This document shows positions 11,485 to 22,981 of a stretch of DNA of 64,000 nt, piece after piece. A program made the position numbers and the translations under genes. Origin of the DNA: Cryptomeria japonica (Eukaryota; Streptophyta; Pinopsida; Cupressales; Cupressaceae); NCBI RefSeq assembly GCF_030272615.1, contig NC_081413.1, positions 605,988,709-606,052,708 of the forward strand, read 5' to 3'. Below the pieces are notes generated by a model. The model was not told the origin of the DNA. It did no database searches and saw only the letters and a list, made by a program, of their open reading frames with translations. Numbering within the stretch: the stretch's first letter is position 1; every line of letters starts with the position of its first letter.

Positions 11485-14400
11485 ATGGTGCCCAAGATCC
11501 AAGATCCCATAGTTGTCAAGAATATAGAGAAGCCCTCACTGAAATACTCTTTGACCACCAAAGTCGCTTCTGAACCAGATGACAAAACTACCTTTTCACT
11601 CACTCCGGACAGAGTGTTGTTAGTCGAAGATGTGAGATTCTTCACCAAATGTCGTGTTGAACAACTCGGTCATGTTGAAATCAGAGACACCTATGATGAG
11701 CTATGTACCGATGGTATATTGAACAACAAGTATGAGCACATCAAGATCAAGGGATTAACTGAAGCCCTAACCTATCCTCATGTGTTCAAACCCCAGTGGG
11801 TCAAGTTCATTATGAGCAGAGTTCGCGATGATTTCATGTGGCTAGAAGAGCAACCATTTAAGATTACCAAGGAAATCATTCATCTGATTACCGATTACCC
11901 CATCTATGATCATGCCCGAGCCTAGAAGATGATATCACAAAAGGAATTGATCAGTTTAAGTGGAGTGGAATTTGATTGTAGAGGATTGAAACTGAATAAT
12001 ATCACTGATGAAGAACTAAAATTTTCCATTAGAGTTATGGGCTACTGTTTCTTCCAATCATCAAGGGAAAGCAATGTTCCCTGTGCAGTAGTAGACTTGG
12101 CTTACAAAATTGTGAAAAAGTGAATGAAAATTGACCTATGTGAGGTGTTGCTGAAGAACCTATTTGAAAATCTGAACACCATCAGGAAGCCGAAGAAGAA
12201 CAGCTTGGCTAATACTTTAAAGTTTGGATCACTACTGGTATGCATGTTTTTCTACTTTGAAAAATTCTTTCCATCAATCGGTAAAGTTGTTTGGGAGCTA
12301 CACCGACCTATCACCCATCAAATTAATGACTTCATTCAGAAGTTAGGTGATAATTTCAATGATATCATGGATGATTACTTCAGTAAATTTCAAGAGAAAA
12401 TGCATAACAGATATAGGATTCCACCCCAGCTAGTAGAGAATACAAAAATGATATATGTTTTGAAGTTGACATCGATTACTGTTATGTGAATGTTGTGGAA
12501 CCGAGGACTCAATCTTTGTTACCAATGGGTTACGAGATTGATTTTGACATCACAAAACAACAAATTGATGCATTTCTTACATTGCCCAGACATGCTACCG
12601 AGCTGAGGTATGGTACCTATGAGGAAGTAAAGGAAAAGATAAAGATGAATATTGTAGTACCCAAAGCTACAAGAAAGGCAACAAAGATGATTAAGGCATT
12701 ATCAGAGAAATTTGGAGAAGACTCTTCCTCTACACCTATCAAAGGCACCATTGCCATTACCGAAGAGGAATCTGAAGCCCAAGAGGTAGCTATAACACTA
12801 AGAACTGAATTGCCTAAGGGTAAAGTGTTAAAGAGAAAGAAACAGGACACATCAAAAGTCTCACTGACTCCACCTCCAGTAAAACGACCTAACACTAGAG
12901 CATCTGCAGCTTCACCGAGTAAGAAGACAAAGAGTGTTACTGTTCCCAAGGTAACAAAGACATACAAGAAATCTACTCAAAGACTCATTTTGGCAAAAGA
13001 GTCTAGTGATACCGAATCAGAAGATGCAAGCAAATTCCAGATTGTCAAGAGCAAGAAGGTAAATATACATAGTGTTGAAAACTTCTGTGCTAATCTGAAA
13101 GAATATGGTGGATTTGTAGGATTTAGATATGTCAAGTATGAAACCAGGAACAATGATGAAAAGAGACAAATTGAAGAAGTTGTCATCTGCACACTTCTAA
13201 AGTTCCGGCTAGCTCCATTAGAACTAGCTAAGTCGCTTCCAAATGAACTATATCTGCATATTGATAATAGGTGGAAGTATGCAATGGACTCAAAGAAACA
13301 AATCAGAGAAAGAAGTCTAGTTCATCTCTTTCCTGATATGTCAGTAGCTGAAATAAAGGAACACTTGACAACCTACAATTCAAAGTTTCTTGTCAAACAG
13401 AGAGCCTTAAAACTGATGAATGGGCTATATATTGAAGTAGAAAATGAGACAAAAGCAAAGTGGTAGGAAATATTTAAAATCAAAGATGTCGGTGAGCAAG
13501 CTACAGTTGAAATCATTGATGTCACCGAGCATGATCCTGATGTCACCAAGCAAGGTCCTGATGCTACCGAACAAGATCCTGTTGACACCATTCAAATAGA
13601 TGAAGATGTCATGGATACAGAGGCCCCGGAACAGGAAATGATAGAAAGCACTACATATGCAAAACTTTTATCTAGTGAATCCATTTTGGAACAAGTTCAA
13701 CCTTATCCACCAGTCAAGCAACCTGTCTCAACCGAAACTCCTCAAGATACAGATCAAGGCACCTAAGGTCACAAGTTTGTAACAAGAGAAGGTACTACTC
13801 AAGAATAGACATCTCAAGCACCTTCTGGCACTGAAAATGTTGCAACTGAGACACCAAGTACTGAGACACCGAAGGACTCTACAAAGGCTAAAGGAACTGA
13901 TCAAAGTGTTGCCTCTACCGAGCAACCTACCGAGGGTAATCAAGCCTCACAAGCAATTGTCTTAGTTCCATTGGTGAAAGGTAAAGAAAAGAAAGTGAAG
14001 AAGCATAGTTTTAAAGTTGATTTGTCAAAACCAATAGTGTTGCCCAATGTGGACATATCAAAATTAAAGGGGCAAGCACTCATTGATTTCGGTGAACTGT
14101 GCAAAGCAAAGGCCGAACAAGAGAAGCAAATGGCCATTCAAAAGAAAAATAAAGTACTTTAGAAGGTAAAAGCACTCCTAATAGATATGCTACCTGAAGC
14201 TATAGTATCAACAGATGCAGCCATCCACATTCAACTAGATGAACTCCTAACAAAGATAGAGACATCTGGAGTAGATGCATCGGAGTATTTGAGCAAGCTA
14301 AAAGACAAAGAGCTCACTGCCAAGATGATAGAAGAGGTACAAAAAGCTATAGCTATTGCCAAAGTTAAACTTGTCAAATTTATTGCTGAGTTCACTCCTC

Positions 14401-14870
14401 AACTCAAGCACATTCATTATTTATTTCAGAAACTCTGCACATTTTCTTTATTCATTAAAGACATTAAGAATAAAACAAAGGCAATTGAGAAAGAGATCAC
14501 CGATATCTCAAATAAGTTGACCACCGAGCCAAATTCAATTCAAAATTTTTATACAAAGTTACAATAGCTCATGGCTCAACAATTGGACTTAAGAAATGAA
14601 GAACACAAGACCAGGATGGACATAATGACACTTCAAACATTATTCCTTCCACATCTTTCATCAGTCCAAGAACAGATCAACCGAGCCACATACTTATCTA
14701 CTACTTAAGAGGGAAGCACTCTAGATGGCTTAATATCACTATTGGTTGATATTCAAGCACAGAATTCTTTAATGGACAGTGTAAAGGATGCACTCTCTGT
14801 TGCTCTTATCGACGCCCGGACCAAGTACAAATCCATTTTTGACCAGTTACCGCCCCTGAATGGAAATTAA
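11485..14870 (+). pseudogene. element B ORFb: long unrecognised protein region
   Basis: About 1,120 codons parallel to the C copy. The N-terminal block (11485-11925) is rich in aromatic residues and ends HARA followed by TAG. The next ATG is two codons later (11929). A helical globular region follows, then a Lys/Arg-rich NLS-like stretch (about 12830-12960) and an acidic SSDTESED segment. A second globular region (about 13070-13460), a low-complexity Thr/Glu/Gln/Pro region (13480-13960) and a C-terminal coiled coil (14187-14830) complete it. Copy-specific damage: TGA at 12121 (Gly in C), a frameshift near 12435, TAG at 13464 and further stops. The breaks after HARA (11923-11925) and after KNKVL (14160-14162) are shared with C. 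I do not recognise the family; no polymerase, protease or integrase motif is present. Confidence 0.65.
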
Positions 14871-15276
14871 GTTTTTGATGTTTGTCAAAAAGGGGGAGTG
14901 ATACTATATTTGGGAAGTAATATGTTATAGTACTAGGGGAGTGATACATTATTAATACAGTTTTGGGAGAATGATATAGTTTTCGAAGTATAGTATACAG
15001 GGGGAGTATACCGAGCAGAATAAGCAGAGTATCCAAGAGCAGTGAACCAAGCAATATACAAGACAGTAAGCACAGAACAAGAACAAATCATCAAGCATGC
15101 AAAAATCAGAGTTATGTACAGTATATTGATAAGGGGAGTATATCTGATATATTATTTTATTGACTATTGTATATACTGTCAGCATAGTGTCAAATTTTGC
15201 AAGTATATAGATTATTGAGTTATAACTTTGAAAGTAGTTTTTGTCAAACATCTCAACTAATGTCAAAAGGGGAGAT
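14871..15276 (+). promoter_or_regulatory. 3' untranslated region of B with repeated purine tracts
   Basis: GGGGAG-type blocks occur near 14889-14897, 14936-14941, 15000-15006, 15132-15137 and finally 15266-15275 next to the 3' LTR. Most are followed by TGATA or TATA. Only the last one is in the right place to prime plus-strand synthesis. The same array, in reverse, lies in element C at about 50203-50560. No gene is seen. Confidence 0.6.
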
Positions 15277-16415
15277 TGTTACTACTTATCAGATTGCCAT
15301 TAGTTTTATGTCAAAGTTATACTATATACTCTAGTCAGTTATCTATTACCGAAATATTCAGTCGGTATGCATAGTCTAGTCAGTTATAGAAGAAAGCAGT
15401 CACAGAATGCAGTATACACCGAGCTGTCTACTGAGTATCTTTACATGTCTACCGAGCAACAAAGATGACACACTGAGTTGATTTACATCGAGTGAAACGT
15501 GTTACCAGATTCATTGAACCTGGACATGCATATGAAAACGTGTTACAAGATCGAGGCACATCTAGCCGTTATCACATTGGAAATTGCACTTAAAGATTGT
15601 TTATGATTTTGAAGTTATCTAACCAATGAAATATTTTGCATGGTTATTCATTCAATAAATTGTGTTTTTAAGATCGAAGTAATGAATTGGATCACCGTCA
15701 TAAAGAGATCTATTTATACAGCATCAGTTAAGAGTTAAAGGTGTGTGCATGAGTGTAAGAAGACTGTTACAGAGACACAGAGGCCACCGAGAAGGTTTTC
15801 AGAGAACAGTCAAAGAATAGAGTAAACATAAGGGTTTACCGAGTTACTATATGGGTTACCGAGGTATGCTATAAGCAAGGTAATCTATTCTGAGCACATA
15901 GAATCTGCTATAACATTCCAGATGTAAAGTTGCAGATATTTGTAATAATTTTATTGTAATATTTTGAAGTTGTAAGAGAAACCTTTAACAGGGTAAAAGA
16001 CTCTAATCAAGTCTATAAATTGTAAAGCCTCTAACCAGGTGCAGCATTTAGATGAAGTGTTGAAAAATCCTTTAGCAAGGTAGATCTAACAGATCTTGTT
16101 ACTCCTAATAGGGTATGCTATAGAAATAGCTAAACATGTAGCTCTAATCAAGCACTCTTTATTATTGCAGTAGTGAAGTTGTGGGTGTCATCCCCACCGC
16201 AGTTTTTCTCTCTAACCAAGAGTTTCTGCATAATCAAAATGTATGTGTTATGGAGTGAATCATGTATGATTGTTATCCATTTGTTTTAGTTTTATATTAT
16301 GTTACTGCACTATTCGGTTTATGCATAATAGTAAAGATATTGTTGAAGAAATGTTTTGAAGTACTGATTCACCCCTCCCCTCTCAGTACATTAGCTTTCC
16401 ATATTGGGCCTAATA
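15277..16415 (+). repeat. 3' LTR of element B
   Basis: It begins TGTTACTACT and ends GCCTAATA, the final CA having changed to TA. It is followed by the GTGAG duplication at 16416-16420. It differs from the 5' LTR by several per cent by eye, mostly transitions. The frame that appears to open at 16262 is the LTR-encoded start of ORFa, accidentally joined to A's gag. Confidence 0.9.
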
Positions 16416-19400
16416 GTGAGAACATAAACCAATACAATACAAGATTAAAGGAAATTGTCAATCAAATTAAAGGAGTGGGAGGAACTATTTTAGAAAAGGA
16501 TGTAACAAGTAAGTTGTTGAGAACCCTTCTACCTGCTTATGCCATTCGAGTGTCTGCAATCAATGAATTAAGGTATGTACCAAACATGCCAGTCTCTTTG
16601 GATGCCACTATCGGTAAGCTACATGCATTTGAGTTAAGTAATTTTGATAACAGTGGGTCTTCGGTAAATAAAGTAGAATCTGCATTCACTTTTCATATTG
16701 GTGAATCTGATGACTATAATGATAGAATGAATAAGTATTCTGAAGGAAATCATAGTGGAGCAAGTGAGAGATTTTGTAAAAACATGAAAGAAGTACACAA
16801 ACTGTATGAGGAGATCAGAAAGCAAGAAGAGTTTGAAGCACTATTGGCCAGAAGGTTACCAAGAGGCAAAGGTAAGTATAAACGAAAGCTACCTTTAAAA
16901 TGTTTCAATTGTGATAAAATAGGACATATGGCTTCTAACTGCCCTGACAAAGATTCTAGTGAGAAGAGAGAATACCGAGAAGACAGACATAAAGACAATC
17001 ACTACAAAGGACATCGAGACTTCAGAAGGAGAGACAAAAAGACATGCCTAGTAGCTAATGAGGAATCCAACGATGATAAATCTGATGAAACTGATACAGA
17101 GGAAGTTGTTTATGTGGCTATTAAAGATGGATCAGATGAAGAAAGGTATGAAGAAAAAGCCCTAATATCTCACATAAATAATAATGATTCTTGGATCATA
17201 GACAGTGGATGCTCACATCACATGACAGGTGATAAACACAAGTTTGTTAAATTAGAAGACTATGATGGAGGATATGTAAGATTTGGTAATGATGCACCAT
17301 GTCCGGTAAAAGGTAAAGGATCTATAACACTTCTTAACAATGCTAAATGTGATGATGTATACTGGATTGAAGGTTTGAAATACAATTTGTTGAGTGTAGC
17401 ACAGCTAAACAATACAAGATACCGAATAGAATTCCAGAAGGGATGTGTCAAAGTTCATGACAAACATGGAAAGCTAGTTGCTATCGAGACACAAACAAAA
17501 GGTAATACATTTCATCTTGACTCAACTTGGAACAAATGTCTATATGCAAAAATAGAAGATACCTGGTTATGGCATAAAAGGTTTTGTCATGTAAATTTTG
17601 ATAATCTGATCAAAATAAGTAAGAAGCATCGAGTAAGAGGTCTACCGAGCCTAGAAAAACCTGAGAATGCTATGTGCCAAGGATGCCAAATGGGTAAGAT
17701 GACAAGATCAAGCTTTACAAGTAAGTCCTACACTTCTAAAGGAATTTTAGATCTAGTACACACTGATCTTTGTGGTCCCATGAAAGTTCAAAGTTATTAT
17801 GGTGACAAATAATTCATATTATTTGTGGATGATTACTCAAGGATGATGTCAGTTATGTTTTTAAAAGAAAAATCAGAAGCTTTTCAAATGTTTAAATGGT
17901 ACAAGGCAAGAGTTGAAAATGAAACAGGAAGACAATTGAATGTCTTAGATCCGATAGAGCAGGAGAATTCACTTCTAATGAATTTAACTTATTCTGCAAT
18001 GATCATGGTATAAAAAGGCAAGTGTCTGCACCGAGAACACCTCAGCAAAATGGGATAGCTGAGAGAAGAAACAGATCAATTGTAGATTGTGCCAGAACCC
18101 TGATGATAGAAACGAGGGCACCTCAAACATTTTGGAGAGAAGCAATTAGCACTGCTATTTACACCCTAAACCATGTACAACTGAAGAAAGGAACTATGAA
18201 GACACCATATGAAATATGGTATGACAAGAAACGTAATGTAAGTTATTTTAAAATCTTTGGAAGTAGATGTTATGTTCACAAAGATGACAGGAATGGAAAG
18301 TTTGATCAGAAAAGCGAGGAAGGAACATTTCTTGGTTATTCTTCTAGAAGTAAAGCGTTTAAATGTCTGATCAAATCATCTAACAAAATAGTAGAAAGTG
18401 GAAATGTGAAAATTGATGAATTTGCAGAAAGAAATGATGAAGGAAATTCCAAAGAACCAGAAAATTATGAAGAGTTTTTTTATGTTCAACCGAGAAGTCC
18501 TACCGAGAAAGTTGCTGAAGAAAATAAAGATAATGTCAAGTTACCGAGTGATGAAGGAGATCATACAGAGCCTACCGAGCCTATATTATCCAAATATGTC
18601 AGAAGAAATCATGCATCAAGTCAAATTATAGGAGATAAGGAAGATCTAGTAATGACAAGGAACAAATTGAGACAGAACACATGTCTGATATCTGAATTTG
18701 AACCAAGAATAGTAAAAGAGGCATTTAACAATGAAGATTGGGTAAATGCTATGACAGAAGAAATTGATCAAATCAAGAAGAATGAAACTTGAACATTGGC
18801 CCCAAGACCGAAGGACAAAAATGTAATTGGTACAAAGTGGATTTTCAAAAACAAGCTAAATGAAAAAGGTGAGGTCATTCGGAACAAAGCAAGACTAGTT
18901 TGCAAAGGTTATGCTCAAGAAGAAGGAATAGATTATGGTGAGACTTTTGCACCTGTGGCTAGACTTGAGGGAGTAAGAACATTGTTGGCATATACTGCTT
19001 TCAAAAATTTCAAGGTATATCAAATGGATGTTAAATCTGCATTTTTGAATGGTATACTAGAAGAAGAAGTTTATATTGAACAGCCTGAAGGATTTGTTGA
19101 AGACAAGAGTAAAGATCAAGTATGTAAATTAAACAAAGCTTTATATGGTCTGAAACAAGCACCTAGAGTATGGTATGAGCGACTGCACTCTTACTTGATC
19201 AAGATTGGATTTATAAGGACAAGTGAAAACAACAATATGTACATGAAGAATGATGAGGACAATGGAATACTGATCTCAACCATATTTGTTGATGATATTA
19301 TTTTTTGTGGAAATGATTCTCTATGCAAGAACTTTGGAAATGAAATGTGCAAAGAATTTGAGATGTCATTAATCAGTGAGATAAAGTATTTTATAGGTTT

Positions 19401-20238
19401 ACAAATACTACAAATGAAAGATGAGATTTTCATTACTCAATCCAAGTACATAAAGGAAATCTTGAAGAAATTTGGAATGGAGGATTCTAAACCTGTAAGT
19501 ACTCCTATGACTACTAACTGTAAACTATCAAAGAATGATGAATCTGCATCTATTGATGAGACACTTTACTGATCTATGATTGGAAACCTACAATATGTTG
19601 TTCACAGTAGGCCAGATATAGCACATGTAGTAGGAATAGTTGCAAGATTTTCTGCAGATCCCAAAGAAACCCATATGACAACAATCAAGAGAATTTTCAG
19701 ATACCTAAGAGGCACTGAAGACTATGGCTTAGTATATGAAAAGAGGAATGATTTTGATTTAAAAGTTTATACTGATGCTGATTGGGCAGGAAACATTGAT
19801 GATAGGAAAAGCACACGTGGTGGAGCTTTCTTCTTGGGAGATAGACTAATAAGTTGGCTTAGCAAGAAACAAGGATGCATTTCACAATCAATAACTGAAG
19901 CTGAATATGTCGCTGCAGCATTGAATTGTACAAATATAGCATGGATCAAGCAACTATTGGAAGGTATAAATGAGAAAGTTACCGAGCCAGTAACTATATT
20001 CTGTGATAATACTAGTGCCATTAACATTTCAAAGAATCCAGTAATGCACTCTACGACAAAACATGTCTCTATAAAGTATCATTATCTCAGAGAAGAAGTT
20101 CAAGAGAACAAAGTTGTACTGGAATATATCAGTTCAAAGGAGCAAATAGCAAACATCTTCACAAAGCCACTGCCAAGGGACACTTTTGAGTATCTTAGAA
20201 GCAAGTTAGGGGTCCTACCCCTATCTTCTACTCACTGA
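16416..20238 (+). pseudogene. element A Gag-Pol, main part
   Basis: The Gag C-terminus has the knuckle CFNCDKIGHMASNC (about 16900). The protease motif WIIDSGCSHHMTGD follows (about 17192), then the integrase zinc region HKRFCH...CQGCQMGK (about 17572-17697). The integrase core has HTDLCGP, FVDDYSR and NGIAERRN (Asp, Asp, Glu all kept). The RT (about 18820-19330) has [30 protein letters not shown] and the catalytic FVDD, then RNase H (YTDADWAG, SITEAEYVAA, about 19770-19920). Damage is TAA at 17810 (a Tyr position), one missing base near 17940, TGA at 18790 (a Trp codon) and TGA at 19570 (an Arg codon, CGA to TGA). Every catalytic motif is otherwise readable. It ends at the TGA at 20236. Confidence 0.92.
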
Positions 20239-20677
20239 CAGAGTTTGGTGAAAGCATCAATTCGATGACTCTACTGAATATTATTTGTGGATTGATGTTG
20301 ATTTACGCACTTTAGGAGGTTTTCTAAAGGTGTGCAAGAAATAGTGATTGGAGACAAGTTGCTCTGACTGAGACTGAGATAATACATGTGTAACACAGCA
20401 AGGCAAATCACTTCACAGGGGAAGAAACCATGAATTAGCTCTTTTTCTTTTTGGCATTGTTGTCAAAGGGGGAGAAGACTAAATGGAGAAGTTAGACTAA
20501 ATGGAGAAGATAATAGAAAACCAATGCCAAGGGGAGAAGACTTCAGGAGAAGGTTCGATCAGCTCAAGGATAACAGGAGAAGACTAAACAACAATCTGAA
20601 TCCGAATCAGTTGGAACAAATCAAGTTGGTATTACCATTTAATTGTTGGTTTTTCCATCAATGCCAAAGGGGGAGAT
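20239..20677 (+). promoter_or_regulatory. 3' untranslated region of A with three purine-tract copies
   Basis: The block CAAAGGGGGAGAAGACT lies near 20465, a GCCAAGGGGAGAAGACTTC block near 20526, and the functional-position tract CCAAAGGGGGAGAT at 20664-20677 just before the 3' LTR. Repeated ACTAAATGGAGAAG words lie between. No coding frame is supported. Confidence 0.7.
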
Positions 20678-22195
20678 TGTTGGCATTACAAATAGAAAGG
20701 AGATTGTTGGCATTTCAATAAGAATATTGAGAAGGTTGTTGGAGATTATTGATATAACTAAAGAAGGATGATTACTGTCTTAATAATATTATTTTGTCAT
20801 TGATGTCAAGAAATTGATTTTCTGATTCAGTATGATGTTGCCATATCTTGAGAAGTATGTGTTGATGAGTATTAGGAGGTTGGTAAGTGACACAGAAAGA
20901 ATGTGATAATAAAGGGGAGATATAAGTTATTCAATGGGAAACTATTACCTAGTTAGACAATGATGAGATCATGTTGTTTTGATTGTTTTGATATCCTACA
21001 CATGTTGTTGATTATAAGTTTAATACTGTATTATGTCACCGAGCAAGGAACCTAGTCGGTAAACCCTAAGGTACCTAGTCGGTAAACCCTAAGGTTATCA
21101 ATATCGGTTAACGAAGGCAGAATGTCTACTGAGCAAAGTTCAGTATTAACTGAGTAACAACCGAGTTATAATAGATTGCATTGGATGGATAAAAACATTA
21201 TTTAATGAAGGATGTTGATGAGCTAGATGAATAAATGATTGGTTTGTCACGCAAGAAGTTTGTTAAGAATCTACGACAATGAAAATATAGGAGGAAGATC
21301 TACAACACAGATTGAACCGCAATAACCTAGCACATGTTCCTAGGAAGGAATGCAAGTTCCAAGGTGAGGTAAAACATTTTCAGATCGAATGATACATTGA
21401 ACCAAGTCAATTTTGATGATCTGATGGCTAAGATTGATCATGGGAAATATGATCAAGGAGATTAAGCGGTCAAAAATTGTTTATAAATAAGGAATTATTG
21501 ATAAACACTACATGCGGGAAAATGTATGCAAAGTGATGCTACAGGAATGTTTATCGAGCTCAGAAGCTTGAAGATCTGATTAAAGAACAGATTGAGAAGC
21601 CCAGCAAGCCCATCAAGGGATTATTTAAGTCTTATGACAAGATTGTTTTGAGCAAATAAGAATCTGCTTTAGCATTTCAGATGTGAAGTTGCAGATATAT
21701 TTTATTACTGTTGTTTATTTTGTAAGTGACAGGAAATCTCTTAACCGAGTGGACCTAACAGTCTTATTTGTAAACCCTCTAGCAAGGTAACATTCTAAAT
21801 GAGTGTTTGAAATCCTTTGACAAGGTCACTTCTAACAAAGTGCAAGACTCTAACAAGTTTGAGGGAAATCCCTTAACCGGGTCACCTCTAGCAATGTGTT
21901 TGTAATCTTTAACAGGATTTGCTTTTAATCGATCATACTCTAGAAAGGTATATTTCTTAGTGGGTCCGAAATCCCACAGTGGTTTTTCCCTATTTGGGTT
22001 TCCACGTTAAATTTGGTGTTATATGTGTTGTGATGTTATCTGTTCATGAGTTTGAATGTTTTACAGTTTTGGTTATGTATTCTAAAGTATAAGCTACCGA
22101 GGTTGAATCTGTTGAATATATTGAAGATTAAGTTTGTATGATTCACCCCCCCCCCCCCCTCTCATCTTGTTTACTATTAGCATTAGAGCTTTACA
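20678..22195 (+). repeat. 3' LTR of element A
   Basis: Partner of 6460-7951, starting TGTTGGCATT and ending CTTTACA. It carries a 23-bp tandem duplication at about 21051-21096 that the 5' LTR lacks, and a C-run of 14 (22146-22159) against ten. ATTAC (22196-22200) follows as the right target duplication. Confidence 0.9.
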
Positions 22196-22200
22196 ATTAC

Positions 22201-22981
22201 ATCTAAGGCATCTGTATACCAATCGCATACTCTCTTTGCAGCTGCTCCACTTCGCCTTCTTCATCATCAGACCAGACACTATCTCAAATGGTTTGTCAAG
22301 TTGACAAACTCATCAATTCTCCACTCTTCCTTTTCTGTTCTCATGGCATAACATGCCTCCTATGTCAGTCCAATGCATATCCCTAATTTCATGCACTTGA
22401 GGCATCCCTTTGATTCATCGGTAGATCCAGTGTCAGCCTTCAAACATTTGCCTTTACCTCTTATTCCTTATCTCACATAACTATGATGCAAACTATGCAC
22501 AATAGGAGATAAGCTCCATTTACCGGTGGCAGTGGATCCTTGTCATCCGCATCCTGCAATGTACTCATGTGACTTCCCTGTTTGTGCAGTATATCTTCAA
22601 ACAGCCACATGTGAACCAGTTTGGGGCATTCTCACTATCAGTCATCTCTTCACATGGTGACTACATCTTCATCTGGTGGGAGTCATGTTGTTCTGCATTC
22701 ACACAACATACCGGTGACCAATACATTCTTCTCCTCTTGTGTTGATGTGATTTAGGTAACATTCTACCTCTTCATCACAAACAACAGCTCAACATCTTGC
22801 CCACCCACATATGTCATCATGTACCGATTGTTATATCATATCGGTCTCCTGTCCATATCTTCCACACAAGTCAGACACTAACTTGTGTACCAGTGACTCA
22901 ACTATGATTCCAATGGTCATTATACTGAATGACATTCTCTCCCTTACAAGTGACCTACAAGACTGGTTGACATCAATGAGA
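22201..22981 (-). repeat. element F 5' LTR, outer part
   Basis: Continuation of the LTR cut at 6459, with the same pyrimidine-rich plus strand and ACCGGT words. A possible LTR terminus is ...GGTTGACA at 22972, giving a TGTCAACC start on the minus strand. Nine bases remain before the 11-bp repeat. No gene is supported. Confidence 0.5.

Larger units (their letters stand above)
8382..16415 (+). mobile_element. non-autonomous LTR element B (five-knuckle family)
   Basis: LTRs at 8382-9517 and 15277-16415, primer site at 9520-9531, a purine-rich tract before the 3' LTR, and an exact GTGAG duplication. The internal 5.8 kb encodes a coiled-coil/zinc-knuckle protein (ORFa, 9364-10902) and a long unrecognised protein region (ORFb, 11485-14870). 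No protease DSG/DTG motif, integrase HHCC or DDE, RT or RNase H motif was found in any frame, so mobility must have depended on another element. Element C (49019-56062, reverse strand) is a second, independently inserted member. Confidence 0.9.
6460..22195 (+). mobile_element. Copia element A (autonomous type), split by element B
   Basis: Complete LTR element. The 5' LTR is 6460-7951, the primer site starts at 7954, and gag-pol is 8016-20238, interrupted by B at 8382-16415. The purine-tract region is 20239-20677 and the 3' LTR is 20678-22195. Flanks ATTCC/ATTAC fit a 5-bp duplication. Without B the element is about 7.7 kb. Gag, protease, integrase, RT and RNase H come in the Copia order, with integrase before RT. 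Damage is limited to one frameshift and three stops, so the insertion is probably fairly young. Confidence 0.9.
2165..22981 (-). mobile_element. Copia-type element F, gag-only, inserted in LINE-1
   Basis: Reverse-oriented element. Its gag lies at 4720-2753, its tRNA-Met-type primer site at 4752-4764, and its 5' LTR runs from 4767 rightward, split by element A. The LINE-1 frame on both sides shares the 11-bp direct repeat ACACAATGCCA (2154-2164 and 22982-22992). Deleting the insert rejoins LINE-1 in frame (Met-Pro-Ala-Arg-Gly). Eleven bp is longer than the usual 5-bp LTR duplication, so the exact ends are uncertain. No protease, integrase or RT frame was found, so this is a non-autonomous, gag-only design. 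No clear 3' LTR matching the 5' LTR was found at the left end. Confidence 0.6.

Noticed and set aside
16262-17812. A single 516-codon gene starting at 16262
   Set aside because: The first about 50 codons are the LTR of B. The real A Gag frame joins from 8381. The start is an accident of the insertion.
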